Below are positions 47,387 through 56,121 of a stretch of 64,000 nt of DNA, in pieces. The position numbers and the translations under genes are program-made. Position 1 is the first letter of the stretch, and each line of letters starts with the position of its first letter. Source of the DNA: Agrobacterium rosae (GTDB lineage: Bacteria; Pseudomonadota; Alphaproteobacteria; Rhizobiales; Rhizobiaceae); contig NZ_NXEJ01000009.1 of NCBI RefSeq assembly GCF_002915175.1, positions 277,969 to 341,968 on the forward strand, given 5' to 3'. A model generated the notes under the pieces. The model made no database searches and was not told the origin of the DNA. It saw only the letters and a list, made by a program, of their open reading frames with translations.

Positions 47387-49045
47387 TTACAGAAAGAGCT
47401 GACTTTCCGCCTCTGAAATCAGAAACACCTTCATTTGCGAACTTTTGCCGCGAATGGGAATGGTCCGGCTTTGCAGCGCCTTGGTGTCATGCCCGGACTG
47501 CTTCAACACTGGTTCAGAGACGACAATGGCAGTGTTGAACTCCTTGGCGGCGGTTTCGAGCCTGCTCGCCACATTGACTGTGTCACCGATGGCCGTGAGG
47601 TTTTTCGCAGCCCCGTAGCCCATGACGCCGACGATGGATGGGCCTGCGTGAATGCCGACCACAATGCGTAGCCTCACTGCGAATTGCTTTTCCAATTCCT
47701 CGTTGAGCGTCTCGATGTTGCGCAGAATGAGGGCCGCCGCTTTGAGCGCATTGCGGCTTGCGTTTTCCGTGTCGCCCGAAAGACCGAAGAGCGCCATGGC
47801 ACCATCTCCGATGAATTTGTCCAGCCGTCCGCCTGCCTCCTCCACCGCCTGACCCACGACGGTGAAATAGCTGTTGAGCAAAAATACCATGTCATAGGGC
47901 AGGCGCGCCTCGGACAGCGCCGTGAAATTGCGAAGATCGCAAAACAGAACGGCAATCTCCTCTTCGCGACCGGGCCGGATCGGCTCGCCGCTGGCCGGAA
48001 TGTCGCGTTGCTGTTTGGACGCCAGCAACAGAGCCACTTTGAGGTTATGTTTGGGGCGAAGCTGACAACCGAGCCTGACATCGGTGTCCGCGTGAATGCG
48101 CTGTAGTGTTGCTCTTTCCATCGAGGATGCTTCTGGCAGAGGCCCATCCGTATCGATGATCCGTACCCGGCATGTCGAACATCGCCCTTTGCCACCGCAA
48201 GCCGAAAAATGGGAGACGTTACCGGAGCGGCTGGCTTCCAATATGCTCAACCCTGCTGGTGCCCGAACCAGCGCACCGTGATCGTAGCGGATCTCGAACG
48301 AATTCGAACGCTGCCGCCAACTGCGAACGCCACGAAGGGCGATAACCAGAGCAATTGCTGCACCAAACGTGGCTTTCAGTCCGGTGGTAACCGCGTCGAC
48401 GGTTGCTTCCAGTTCAGCCTGATTGGCAACGGGTGTACGGAGCGGTGGCGGACTATTTTCCATCGCGCGGCCCGCATCGCTGAAGCCGAGAAGCGCAAGG
48501 ATAGGCAGCAGCACAGCAACGGTCAGAAGATATGGGGAGATTTTCTTGTACCATTCGCGGTAGCGCAGCCAGAAAAACACGCCTAGACAGCCATGAAACC
48601 AGATCAGCACCAGTGCCGTGCTTTGACGCAGCCCCAGCCACGGATTGCGTATCCAGAAGTTATGGATCACGGTTTCATAGCCGACATCGACGCCATAAAG
48701 CATGCGCGATATGCGGATGCCGGTGGCGTGGTCGATGATCAGATAGGGAATGAGCAGGCCGATGATGATCTGGAGCGCTTCCCGGATCGGCATCTTGAAG
48801 GAGCGCCGCAGATAAAGCGAGCGCAACACTAATGCGACATGGGTCAGCACAGAACCGTAGAGTATCAGGCTGCTGAGTGGATTGAGCCAGACGAGGCTGA
48901 ACCACATGCGTCCATATTCTGCCGCATCGATCGAGATCAGCGCAAGCGCGTGGTTCGCCAAATGGGTGAACACGAAGCTCAGCATAATCAGGCCGGACAT
49001 AAGGCGCGCATGCCTCAGCGACGTTTCCGACACCATCTTGGTCAT
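47387..49045 (-). CDS. Membrane adenylate cyclase with diheme-like anchor and [2Fe-2S] ferredoxin domain
   Basis: A 552-residue class III cyclase in three parts. Residues 1-245 hold about six membrane helices with conserved-looking histidines (H28, H32, H69, H106, H151), as in SdhC/FrdC-type haem-b anchors. Residues about 250-340 are a plant-type ferredoxin domain with C283, C289, C292 and C327 as cluster ligands (CGGKGRCSTC). Residues 363-552 are the cyclase domain: VLFCDLRNFT, LDKFIGDGAMALFG, TAIGDTVNVASRLE; the Lys and Thr positions suggest ATP. CyaC-type cyclases of Sinorhizobium are known to be redox and quinone responsive. Last gene of a co-oriented signaling set. Confidence 0.88.
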   Translation of the reverse strand: MTKMVSETSLRHARLMSGLIMLSFVFTHLANHALALISIDAAEYGRMWFSLVWLNPLSSLILYGSVLTHVALVLRSLYLRRSFKMPIREALQIIIGLLIPYLIIDHATGIRISRMLYGVDVGYETVIHNFWIRNPWLGLRQSTALVLIWFHGCLGVFFWLRYREWYKKISPYLLTVAVLLPILALLGFSDAGRAMENSPPPLRTPVANQAELEATVDAVTTGLKATFGAAIALVIALRGVRSWRQRSNSFEIRYDHGALVRAPAGLSILEASRSGNVSHFSACGGKGRCSTCRVRIIDTDGPLPEASSMERATLQRIHADTDVRLGCQLRPKHNLKVALLLASKQQRDIPASGEPIRPGREEEIAVLFCDLRNFTALSEARLPYDMVFLLNSYFTVVGQAVEEAGGRLDKFIGDGAMALFGLSGDTENASRNALKAAALILRNIETLNEELEKQFAVRLRIVVGIHAGPSIVGVMGYGAAKNLTAIGDTVNVASRLETAAKEFNTAIVVSEPVLKQSGHDTKALQSRTIPIRGKSSQMKVFLISEAESQLFL

Positions 49046-49186
49046 GCTGACTGTCTCCGGTTGCCGCTTGCGCTCGTTGTTCGGCAGATTGCCAGAGAGT
49101 TCTCTGCTGATAGCCGTTTGCCGCTATACTCTAACGGTCGGAAAAGCAGAATAGATCAACGATCACGTCATCGGCATTTTTCAGCG

Positions 49187-50047
49187 TCAGAGCTGTATCG
49201 TCTGCCCATCCCATGCGGCAAATGCACCCGCAAACTCTTTTTTGGCATCGGCATCGATGACATCAAGCTCGGCATCGGTGCGGAACGGGGCATGGTGGAT
49301 GAGACCGACGCTCTTTGCATTCGCCAGCTTGGCCAGATGAACAGCCTGCTGCCACGAGGAGTGGCCGTATCCGCGATAGGTTTCCATCTCGGATTCGGTG
49401 AAGCTTGCGTCGTAGAGGAAAAGGTCGACGTTTTCGATGAGTTTCAAAACGGTCTTGTCGACCTTGCCCGTTTCATGCTCCGTATCCGTGATGATGGCGA
49501 AGCTTCGGCCCTGCCAGTCGATGCGGTAGCCGATGGCATTTCCGGGATGGTTGAGCATTCCGGTCGTGATGTTCAGTTCAGGATGGACAGGCAGAACGTC
49601 TCCCGCCTGAAAGTCCCTAGTGATGATCTGGGCGCAGCATATATCGAGCGGGGCCGGAAACCATGGCGGGCTCATGAACTCCGCCAGCATCTCGCGTGTC
49701 GTCTTTTGTCCAGCCAGATGGCCTGACCATATGCGAACGGCATTCTCGCGGTTGAAGAAGGGTTTGAAGTACGGAAATCCAATGATGTGATCGTAGTGAC
49801 AGTGAGAAAAGAACATGTTGACGTCGCCGACGCCTTCCGCCTTGAGCGACTGACCGACTGGCAACAGCCCTGAACCCGCATCGAACAAAAGGACATGCTC
49901 TCCGCATCTGACTTCGATGCAGATCGTATTGCCACCATATTTCCGGAATTTGTCTCCCGATACGGGAAGCGTTCCCCGTGCTCCCCAAATCTTGACCCGA
50001 AATTCTTCTTTATTGTCCCGACGTGGATCGTCGGAATTCAACGCCAT
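49187..50047 (-). CDS. MBL-fold metallohydrolase, candidate cyclic-nucleotide phosphodiesterase
   Basis: A 286-residue beta-lactamase-fold hydrolase from ATG 50047. It has the metal-binding HxHxDH motif (SHCHYDHIIG), a GGNT motif before it, and later metal positions in NHPGNAIGYR, TDTEHE and the C-terminal LIHHAPF. The general layout fits RNase Z/phosphodiesterase-like members. Placed between a cyclic-nucleotide-binding protein and an adenylate cyclase, it is an attractive cAMP phosphodiesterase, but this is context-based inference. A longer start at 50098 is possible. Confidence 0.85.
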   Translation of the reverse strand: MALNSDDPRRDNKEEFRVKIWGARGTLPVSGDKFRKYGGNTICIEVRCGEHVLLFDAGSGLLPVGQSLKAEGVGDVNMFFSHCHYDHIIGFPYFKPFFNRENAVRIWSGHLAGQKTTREMLAEFMSPPWFPAPLDICCAQIITRDFQAGDVLPVHPELNITTGMLNHPGNAIGYRIDWQGRSFAIITDTEHETGKVDKTVLKLIENVDLFLYDASFTESEMETYRGYGHSSWQQAVHLAKLANAKSVGLIHHAPFRTDAELDVIDADAKKEFAGAFAAWDGQTIQL

Positions 50048-50131
50048 GATACACCCCAATTTACCACGGACAGCCGCAAGGCTTTCTCCGATAGGCACCG
50101 TCTTGTCTGTGTTGCCGCCACCCCGGTTCGA

Positions 50132-50150
50132 GGAGACATGTTATGTCTCC
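50132..50150. promoter_or_regulatory. Perfect inverted repeat upstream of the MBL-fold hydrolase gene
   Basis: GGAGACAT, GTT, ATGTCTCC: 8-bp arms around three bases, 85 bp upstream of the hydrolase ATG and 91 bp after the stop of the cyclic-nucleotide-binding gene. It may be an operator or an RNA hairpin; there is no T run typical of a terminator. Confidence 0.4.
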
Positions 50151-50240
50151 GCCATTAGTAGGGTCAGCATTTCAGTTTTATGACAATAGTGCCACTTTTA
50201 TTTTTCTTTTGAGAAACGTGGGCGGAAAAGGCTGTTTCTT

Positions 50241-50696
50241 TTAGGCGTTGGAATTTGATCGTGCTTTGCTCAACTCGGTGGTTGTCTGCGTCAGGCGTTC
50301 CGCCAGCACCCGCATGACCTTGATCGTCACGTCTGGGAAATCCGACATAAGCTTGAAGAATTGTTCCTTACCGATGCGCAAAGCTTCGACGGACGTAGAC
50401 GCCTGGACGGTTGCGGTTCTGACGCTGTCGCACAGGATGGCGATTTCGCCGACGATGGCATTGCCGCTCATCTCGGTCAGCTTGATCTGACCTGAAGGGG
50501 AATCGATCAGGACGTCCACCTTGCCCGTCAAAAGGACATAGGCCGCATCTCCCAGATCACCTTGCCGGAACAACTCGTCCCCGGCGTGATAGGACACGCG
50601 ATCTGATGCGAAAGCCAACAGCTTCAGCTTGGAAGGCTCCATCTCGCTGAAGAAGGGAACGCGTTTCAGCATTTGAATTTCGTCTTTGAAAAGCAT
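50241..50696 (-). CDS. Stand-alone cyclic-nucleotide-binding domain protein
   Basis: A 151-residue protein made of a single CNB domain (about 12-130) plus a short helical tail. It starts with LKRVPFFSEMEPSKLKLLAF, typical of the family. The phosphate-binding cassette is kept as GEIAILCDSVRTATV, including the Glu and Arg that contact the cyclic phosphate and ribose, so it should bind a cNMP. No DNA-binding domain, so it must act through a partner. It lies 44 bp after the large ABC-like gene. Confidence 0.9.
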   Translation of the reverse strand: MLFKDEIQMLKRVPFFSEMEPSKLKLLAFASDRVSYHAGDELFRQGDLGDAAYVLLTGKVDVLIDSPSGQIKLTEMSGNAIVGEIAILCDSVRTATVQASTSVEALRIGKEQFFKLMSDFPDVTIKVMRVLAERLTQTTTELSKARSNSNA

Positions 50697-50740
50697 TGCC
50701 CTGTCCCGTCCGTATTCCTGTTCTACCCAAGATAAACCAA

Positions 50741-53458
50741 CTATGCGGCGATCATTTCTTTAAATGTACCGTTTTCTTCCAGAAGAGTCTCGTATGTTCC
50801 ATCAGCAACAATGGTCGTGTGGTTAATAACGATAACACGGTCGAACATTTTTGACAGTGCAGCATTGGACAGTATCCAGATGACCGCCGGATTGGCCTCA
50901 TCACGTTTGAGGAATGAGATCACGTTGTCGACGATTTCCTGTTGCATGCGGTGATCGAGACCCGGCAATGGGCGATTGAGCACATAGTAGTCCGACTTTC
51001 GCATCAAGGCCCTGGCCAGATTAAGCTTTTGCCGCTGCAAAGGACCTAGCCGCTTACCGCCCGCGCCGAGATTGAACTCAAGTCCGACGGCCAGAACCTT
51101 TTCGTAAAGACCCTGCTTTTTCATCGCTTCGGCCACGATCTTGGTGATGCGCCGTGATGCATCGGCATAACGATGGCTGATCTTGCCGAACAGGATATTG
51201 TCGAGAAGGCTGGTCGAAGCGGCGTATTTTTCGGGATCATACGGCTCGATCCAGCTGCGCAGATCATCGGGCAGGTTCTGGTGGAACATGTGTCTGACTT
51301 CGATGATCTTGTCCATGACGTCCTGCGTCAGAAGACCAAAACGCTGTCTGGGTTCGATGTAGAAAAAGCTGAGCCGCAGCATGGCGCGCCTGTCGGCGTC
51401 GTTGGCGTCCTTGTAGCTCTTGCCCTGAAGGCGCTGCAGCGTCTGTTGATAGGTCGGAATATCATCAGCCGTCATAAAGGTGAGCTGCTGGAAAAACGGG
51501 TGATCGGGCGCAAGATCGCTGAAGATTTCAACGACGTTTTCCGCAATCGTATAACCCATATCGTAAAGCGTCTCGGACAGTCCGCTGCTGCGCATCAGCG
51601 AGCGGAAATAATCGCTGTCGATGATTTTCCGACTGGCGGTCGAGGAATCGCGCATCGTTCCGAACATGATGTTTTCACCGACGGTTGCCTCGGCATTGTA
51701 GCTGTTCGGTTCGAATGGCACGATCAGACCGCTCAGATTTTCCTCGTCGAGTTCCATGCGCAGCGCCTGCCGCAACTCCACGATCCTGGCTGCCAGATGC
51801 AGATCGGTCAAAGGATCGATGGACGAGCGCAATGCAAACTCGAGAATGTCGGGCGACAACTGAACCGTATCGAGAACGGACAGCATGGCCTTGAGGAATT
51901 TTTCCTCTTCATCGCTTCCAAAGGGGCTGGAGGCGTAATCGATCCAGTCGCTGTTCACATCGATGTCGGGATTTTTGGCGAGCTTTGCTTCGCGAATTTC
52001 CCATTTTCTATGTTCGAGTTCCGTACCCGCATAGTCCTTAGCCTTCAAAGGCGCATGTTTCAGGCCGTAAACGAGATTTTCTCTCAGGCTCGCATGGAAG
52101 AAATACGTGTCCGCCGAAACGTAGGAAATGCGTCGCCCGGTTACGGATTCCGGTAATTCGTGCAGGTCTCTATCACCGAAGGTGATCTTGCCGGATGTCG
52201 GCCACAGGGTCCGCCCCAGCGCATCGGCAAGGGCTTCGGCCCCTGAGCCGCCCACAATGCCCACGGTTTCTCCCGGATTGATCGTCAAGGATGCCTGATC
52301 GAGAAGCCGAGTACCGCTGTCATCATCCAGTGCCAAACCGGCAATAACGATTGGACCGGTGATCGCCGCTGCCGCTTCCGGTGACAGCGCCTGAATTTTC
52401 GAATCGATCATGGTTGGTGAATCGAACTGTTCGAAAACCTGTTCGTATTTTACCTGAACATCCTGACGCGCCTGGTCCCAGTCGATCAGTTCTTTCAGCG
52501 GGCCCGGTAGTTCCTTGTAGGCGTTGATGACGGCAACGAGCTGACCGACATCGAGGCTGCCTCTCAGCGTCAGATAACCGCCCAACGAGTAAAAGAAGAA
52601 CGGCGTCAGTTGAGCGAGGAAATTATTGATGAACTTGACGATGAATTTCCACTGGTACAGGTCGTAGCGGATTTTAAAGATTTCGCCGAGCCTGTGGGCA
52701 GCGTCCGCGCGTTCATAATTGGAGGTGTCATAGGCGTGGATCGTGCCGATACCATCCACCATTTCGCCGATCCTGCCTGCCAGTTGTCGAGCACTCAACT
52801 GGCGCTGCCTGCCGAGTTCGATCAGGCGACGGCGCATCTGGGGAATGATACCGACCTGAATAGCCGCCATGAAGGCAGCAATCAGCCCGAGCCAGAAATT
52901 CTGAACGAGAATGAAGAAGAGAGCCGACAGCGCCTGGCCGCCAAGAAGTGCTGGCTGAACGAAAGCATCGCCCGTGAAACCGCCAAGCGGTTCCACCTCG
53001 TCCTTAATCATGCTGGAAATTTCCGCACCCTTTACCCGCTTGAAGTGGGAAGGGGGAAACAGCAGAATACGATCGATCAACTGGAAGCGAATGCGGCGTA
53101 GCAAACGCTCACCAAGGCGGCCCTTGTAAGTGTTGATGTAGTATTTGAAGAGCCCGTTGATGATGACGAGCGCAAGGAACGTAAGGCTCAAACCCATCAA
53201 CATGCCCAGACGGGTGAGCTCGAGGCCTGGGAACAGCGTGACAGTTCCCATATAGGGAATATCGAGCGTCAGATGCATAAAGAGCTGAGTGGAATTCACG
53301 CCCTCGAAGCCATCTCCCTGTATGGGGCCGTTGACGATCTGCTTGGGAAGATCGAAAGCAAGGAAATAGGGGATCATCGAAAAGGCGACGATCAGCAGAA
53401 TGAAAAGCTGCTGCCGCCGCGTGTGATTCCAGATGTAGCGGGTTAGACTTTTTTCCAT
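50741..53458 (-). CDS. ABC-exporter-like protein with a degenerate, expanded nucleotide-binding domain
   Basis: A 905-residue protein. Residues 1-345 are a normal ABC exporter membrane domain (about six helices; coupling region RVKGAEISSMIKDEVEPLGG). The rest should be the ATPase but key motifs are lost: the Walker A position (400-412) reads VGIVGGSGAEAL with no Lys-Ser/Thr; the signature (804-818) is LGPLQRQKLNLARAL; Walker B (824-835) is YYVLNRPLPGLD; the switch-His region is IWILSNAALS. About 250 extra residues separate these. An element like SLRENLVYG occurs three times (near 457, 592 and 749), each after a strand resembling the Q-loop. ATP hydrolysis seems unlikely; a cNMP- or redox-gated scaffold or channel is speculation. 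Confidence 0.85.
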   Translation of the reverse strand: MEKSLTRYIWNHTRRQQLFILLIVAFSMIPYFLAFDLPKQIVNGPIQGDGFEGVNSTQLFMHLTLDIPYMGTVTLFPGLELTRLGMLMGLSLTFLALVIINGLFKYYINTYKGRLGERLLRRIRFQLIDRILLFPPSHFKRVKGAEISSMIKDEVEPLGGFTGDAFVQPALLGGQALSALFFILVQNFWLGLIAAFMAAIQVGIIPQMRRRLIELGRQRQLSARQLAGRIGEMVDGIGTIHAYDTSNYERADAAHRLGEIFKIRYDLYQWKFIVKFINNFLAQLTPFFFYSLGGYLTLRGSLDVGQLVAVINAYKELPGPLKELIDWDQARQDVQVKYEQVFEQFDSPTMIDSKIQALSPEAAAAITGPIVIAGLALDDDSGTRLLDQASLTINPGETVGIVGGSGAEALADALGRTLWPTSGKITFGDRDLHELPESVTGRRISYVSADTYFFHASLRENLVYGLKHAPLKAKDYAGTELEHRKWEIREAKLAKNPDIDVNSDWIDYASSPFGSDEEEKFLKAMLSVLDTVQLSPDILEFALRSSIDPLTDLHLAARIVELRQALRMELDEENLSGLIVPFEPNSYNAEATVGENIMFGTMRDSSTASRKIIDSDYFRSLMRSSGLSETLYDMGYTIAENVVEIFSDLAPDHPFFQQLTFMTADDIPTYQQTLQRLQGKSYKDANDADRRAMLRLSFFYIEPRQRFGLLTQDVMDKIIEVRHMFHQNLPDDLRSWIEPYDPEKYAASTSLLDNILFGKISHRYADASRRITKIVAEAMKKQGLYEKVLAVGLEFNLGAGGKRLGPLQRQKLNLARALMRKSDYYVLNRPLPGLDHRMQQEIVDNVISFLKRDEANPAVIWILSNAALSKMFDRVIVINHTTIVADGTYETLLEENGTFKEMIAA

Positions 53459-53661
53459 GTAGGACTTCTATGCCTTGCCGGTCTGACTGGAAGGTAGTTG
53501 ATGTTTGTCACTGCGTCAAAGCCGCTGTTGCGTAACGGCGAAGGACGTTAGAGAGATAAATGAAGATGCGTCTTTTGTCGTGAAAAGGCGGGATGGGACG
53601 CCGGAAACGGCGCGGATCATTCTTTCACGAATTATGAATAAGCGCCTTATAGCGCAATTCC

Positions 53662-56121
53662 TCAAAAACGGAATAGTTGGGCGTTGCCCAGCGTGCGAAT
53701 TTCGCCGCGCGGTATTTCCGTTTTTGCAGACCCGAATGGGGTAAGCTCGATTTGCCTGCCTGCGCCCGGCGGGAGATGGAAGCCATCATCTGTGGGACGG
53801 AAGCCGTCTGCATCGATGTGAACGGACTGCGCGAAACGGTCCGTCGTCACATGCAAAATCCACCGTCCGTTTTCGGTTTGTGTCAGGATGGTCTCAATGC
53901 TGGCACGATGAAGGGCGACTTGCCTGCCGCTTGGGAAATGGAAAGAATCGGCAAGCAATTCACCTGTTTGGGCATCCAGAAGTTTCGCCACCGTGACGTC
54001 GTGTGATGGTGGGCCGAACCGATAGGCATAGGTCGTATCGAAGAATGCACCGAACAGATCGGTCGCGGCAATCGCCTGCTTTGCACGCGCTAGCAGACTG
54101 ATTGTGCGCCTGCCGCTGACGACCGGCTGGAGGCCATCGCGCAGACACGCGATTTCCACCACCGCATCCACATTTTCAGGTGTTTCATTGATGACGTGGA
54201 TATCGAGGCCGTTGGTACCCTCATCGAGAAGGTTGATTTGCAGAGGCCGAAACGCACGTTTCAGGCCGTAGAAGGCAGACTTCGGCTGACCTGTCGAATC
54301 GATAACTCCCCAGCCGGGACCGGGTAGCAGATCCTGCAACGTCCACACCAGCGCGCCCTGACAGTTTGAACCGACACGCCGCCATTCCGCAAACGTGGCT
54401 TCCATGACCTCGGCAATCGCTGCGCGGGAAAAATCGAGATAGCGATCGACATCCTCCCTTCGCAATATTGCCGGGTCCACGTCATAAAGCAGCTTGAGAT
54501 AGTGGTCGCGCACGTCCTCGAAGTCCCAGGACGCCCCTCTGTCTCGCGGCACTCTGGCTCGCCATTTCGGATCGTGAATCGGTTTTGCCGGCAGATATTT
54601 GTCGAGCGTGCGTTGATGCGGGACGTTTGCGAAGGCGAGGCATTCACCCGCAAAACGCACATCGGCGCGGCGCGCATCTTCCAGCGGTCTGCAATAGGCA
54701 CCGACGCCGTAGTAGTGGCCTACTTTTTCGTTCGGGACGAACGGTAAAGCACCGCCGAACGGGGAGTTTGGCACATAGGCAATATCAGGTCGCAGACGGC
54801 GAACGTGTGCAGGCAGAATTTCTTCCGTCAGCGGTCCCTTCCAGAACTGCTCCGATAAGCCCAGCATAGCGCCTTGCTGGTACATTTCACTGCCGCCGCA
54901 CAGAACGGTCAGCGATGGGGAGTGCGCAGTTTTTGCAAGGAGCTGAGATATTTCCTGCTCGATGTGGGCAAGAAAGGCCTCATCCTTAGCCGGATAATCG
55001 AAGTTGGCCAGCATCATGTCCTGCCAGACCATCAGACCAAGCTCATCACACAGCGCGAAGAATTCCGGCGTCTCATAAGTCATGGTGCCGCCGATGCGGA
55101 TCATGTTCATGCCAGCCTCAGCGGCAAGGCGAAGCCAGGGCTCGTAATCTGCGCGGCCACCGGGCAGGCGGACGATATCAGCATTGGTCCAGACGGCACC
55201 CCGGCAGAAGACGGGCTCGCCGTTGATCTTCAGGCCAAAGCCTTTTCCATCCGCGCCACAGTCGATCTCTACCCGGCGAAAACCAGTCCTTGCAGCCAGT
55301 TGCGTTTGGCCATCTACGCGCAGGTTTACATCGTAAAGCACCGGCTTGCCGTGCGTCGCGGGCCACCAAGGCTCGATGTTTTCGAGCCTCATTTCACCTT
55401 TGAATGTGTTGTCCCCCGTAGCGTGGAGTGGCACCCAAAAACCCGCGCACTCCAGCTCCATGGCTGCAGACTTGCTGCGGACTGAGATATGCAGCAATCC
55501 AGTGCCGTCTTCATTCAGTTGCGATTGAAACGACAGGACTTCGAATGCTCGCTTGTTTTCACGGATCAAACGAATGGGTCGCCATGGTCCGATGGCGTGG
55601 ATTTCCGGGCACCAGCCGGGCATATGACCGAGCGCTGTCGTTCTGATCAGTCGCAGCCCTTGGGAGTTCATCATTTGCGGACGCCAGCGGGCGCGAGGTC
55701 CGGTTTTGTCCAAGCGTGGTGCCAATGCTCGAAAGCAGATGGCGAGTTCGTCTGCGCCGGTTAGTTCAAAGGCCACGTCCAGTGCTTCGAACATGCTGGT
55801 GGAGTGCGCGACCAGTTCACCGTTCAGGAAAATTTCGGCAATCGTCGCCAGTCCTTCAAAGCGCAGAATGGCCGGACCGATCTCATCGGACACCAATGTC
55901 AGCCGATACCAGGCATCACGATTGTTCAGAGGTTCTGGTTGAAGGCGATCAAACTTGCCCAGCGCTTCAAGCGCCTGTGCGACAGTTCCCGGTACGGGTG
56001 CTGTCAGCGTTTCGGCGTCGAAGGGAATATCGACCGGCGTTAGATAGGCATCGGGCTCGGTCAGCGTCAGGGTCCAGCCCTCGCTCAAGGATTGCCCTTT
56101 ATCGATGCAGGGGGCCGTCAC
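53662..56121 (-). CDS. Glycoside hydrolase family 2, beta-mannosidase-like
   Basis: An 819-residue GH2 enzyme from GTG 56121, which overlaps the previous stop codon by 4 bp (GTGA) and has GAGG upstream; an in-frame ATG at 56178 is less likely. Sugar-binding (about 10-170), immunoglobulin-like and TIM-barrel domains are recognisable. The likely acid/base is E412 in CGGSEMYQQ and the likely nucleophile E493 in FAGECLAFANVP. No signal peptide, so intracellular. It is the last gene of the carrier-protein operon, an odd partner for amino-acyl carrier chemistry. It may act on a glycosylated product. Confidence 0.87.
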   Translation of the reverse strand: MTAPCIDKGQSLSEGWTLTLTEPDAYLTPVDIPFDAETLTAPVPGTVAQALEALGKFDRLQPEPLNNRDAWYRLTLVSDEIGPAILRFEGLATIAEIFLNGELVAHSTSMFEALDVAFELTGADELAICFRALAPRLDKTGPRARWRPQMMNSQGLRLIRTTALGHMPGWCPEIHAIGPWRPIRLIRENKRAFEVLSFQSQLNEDGTGLLHISVRSKSAAMELECAGFWVPLHATGDNTFKGEMRLENIEPWWPATHGKPVLYDVNLRVDGQTQLAARTGFRRVEIDCGADGKGFGLKINGEPVFCRGAVWTNADIVRLPGGRADYEPWLRLAAEAGMNMIRIGGTMTYETPEFFALCDELGLMVWQDMMLANFDYPAKDEAFLAHIEQEISQLLAKTAHSPSLTVLCGGSEMYQQGAMLGLSEQFWKGPLTEEILPAHVRRLRPDIAYVPNSPFGGALPFVPNEKVGHYYGVGAYCRPLEDARRADVRFAGECLAFANVPHQRTLDKYLPAKPIHDPKWRARVPRDRGASWDFEDVRDHYLKLLYDVDPAILRREDVDRYLDFSRAAIAEVMEATFAEWRRVGSNCQGALVWTLQDLLPGPGWGVIDSTGQPKSAFYGLKRAFRPLQINLLDEGTNGLDIHVINETPENVDAVVEIACLRDGLQPVVSGRRTISLLARAKQAIAATDLFGAFFDTTYAYRFGPPSHDVTVAKLLDAQTGELLADSFHFPSGRQVALHRASIETILTQTENGRWILHVTTDRFAQSVHIDADGFRPTDDGFHLPPGAGRQIELTPFGSAKTEIPRGEIRTLGNAQLFRF

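Noticed and set aside
53459..53661. Possible small gene or terminator between the GH2 and ABC-like genes
   Set aside because: Only a weak GCGC-CTTATA-GCGC repeat is present, with no T run and no reading frame with a good start; probably just the promoter of the ABC-like gene.
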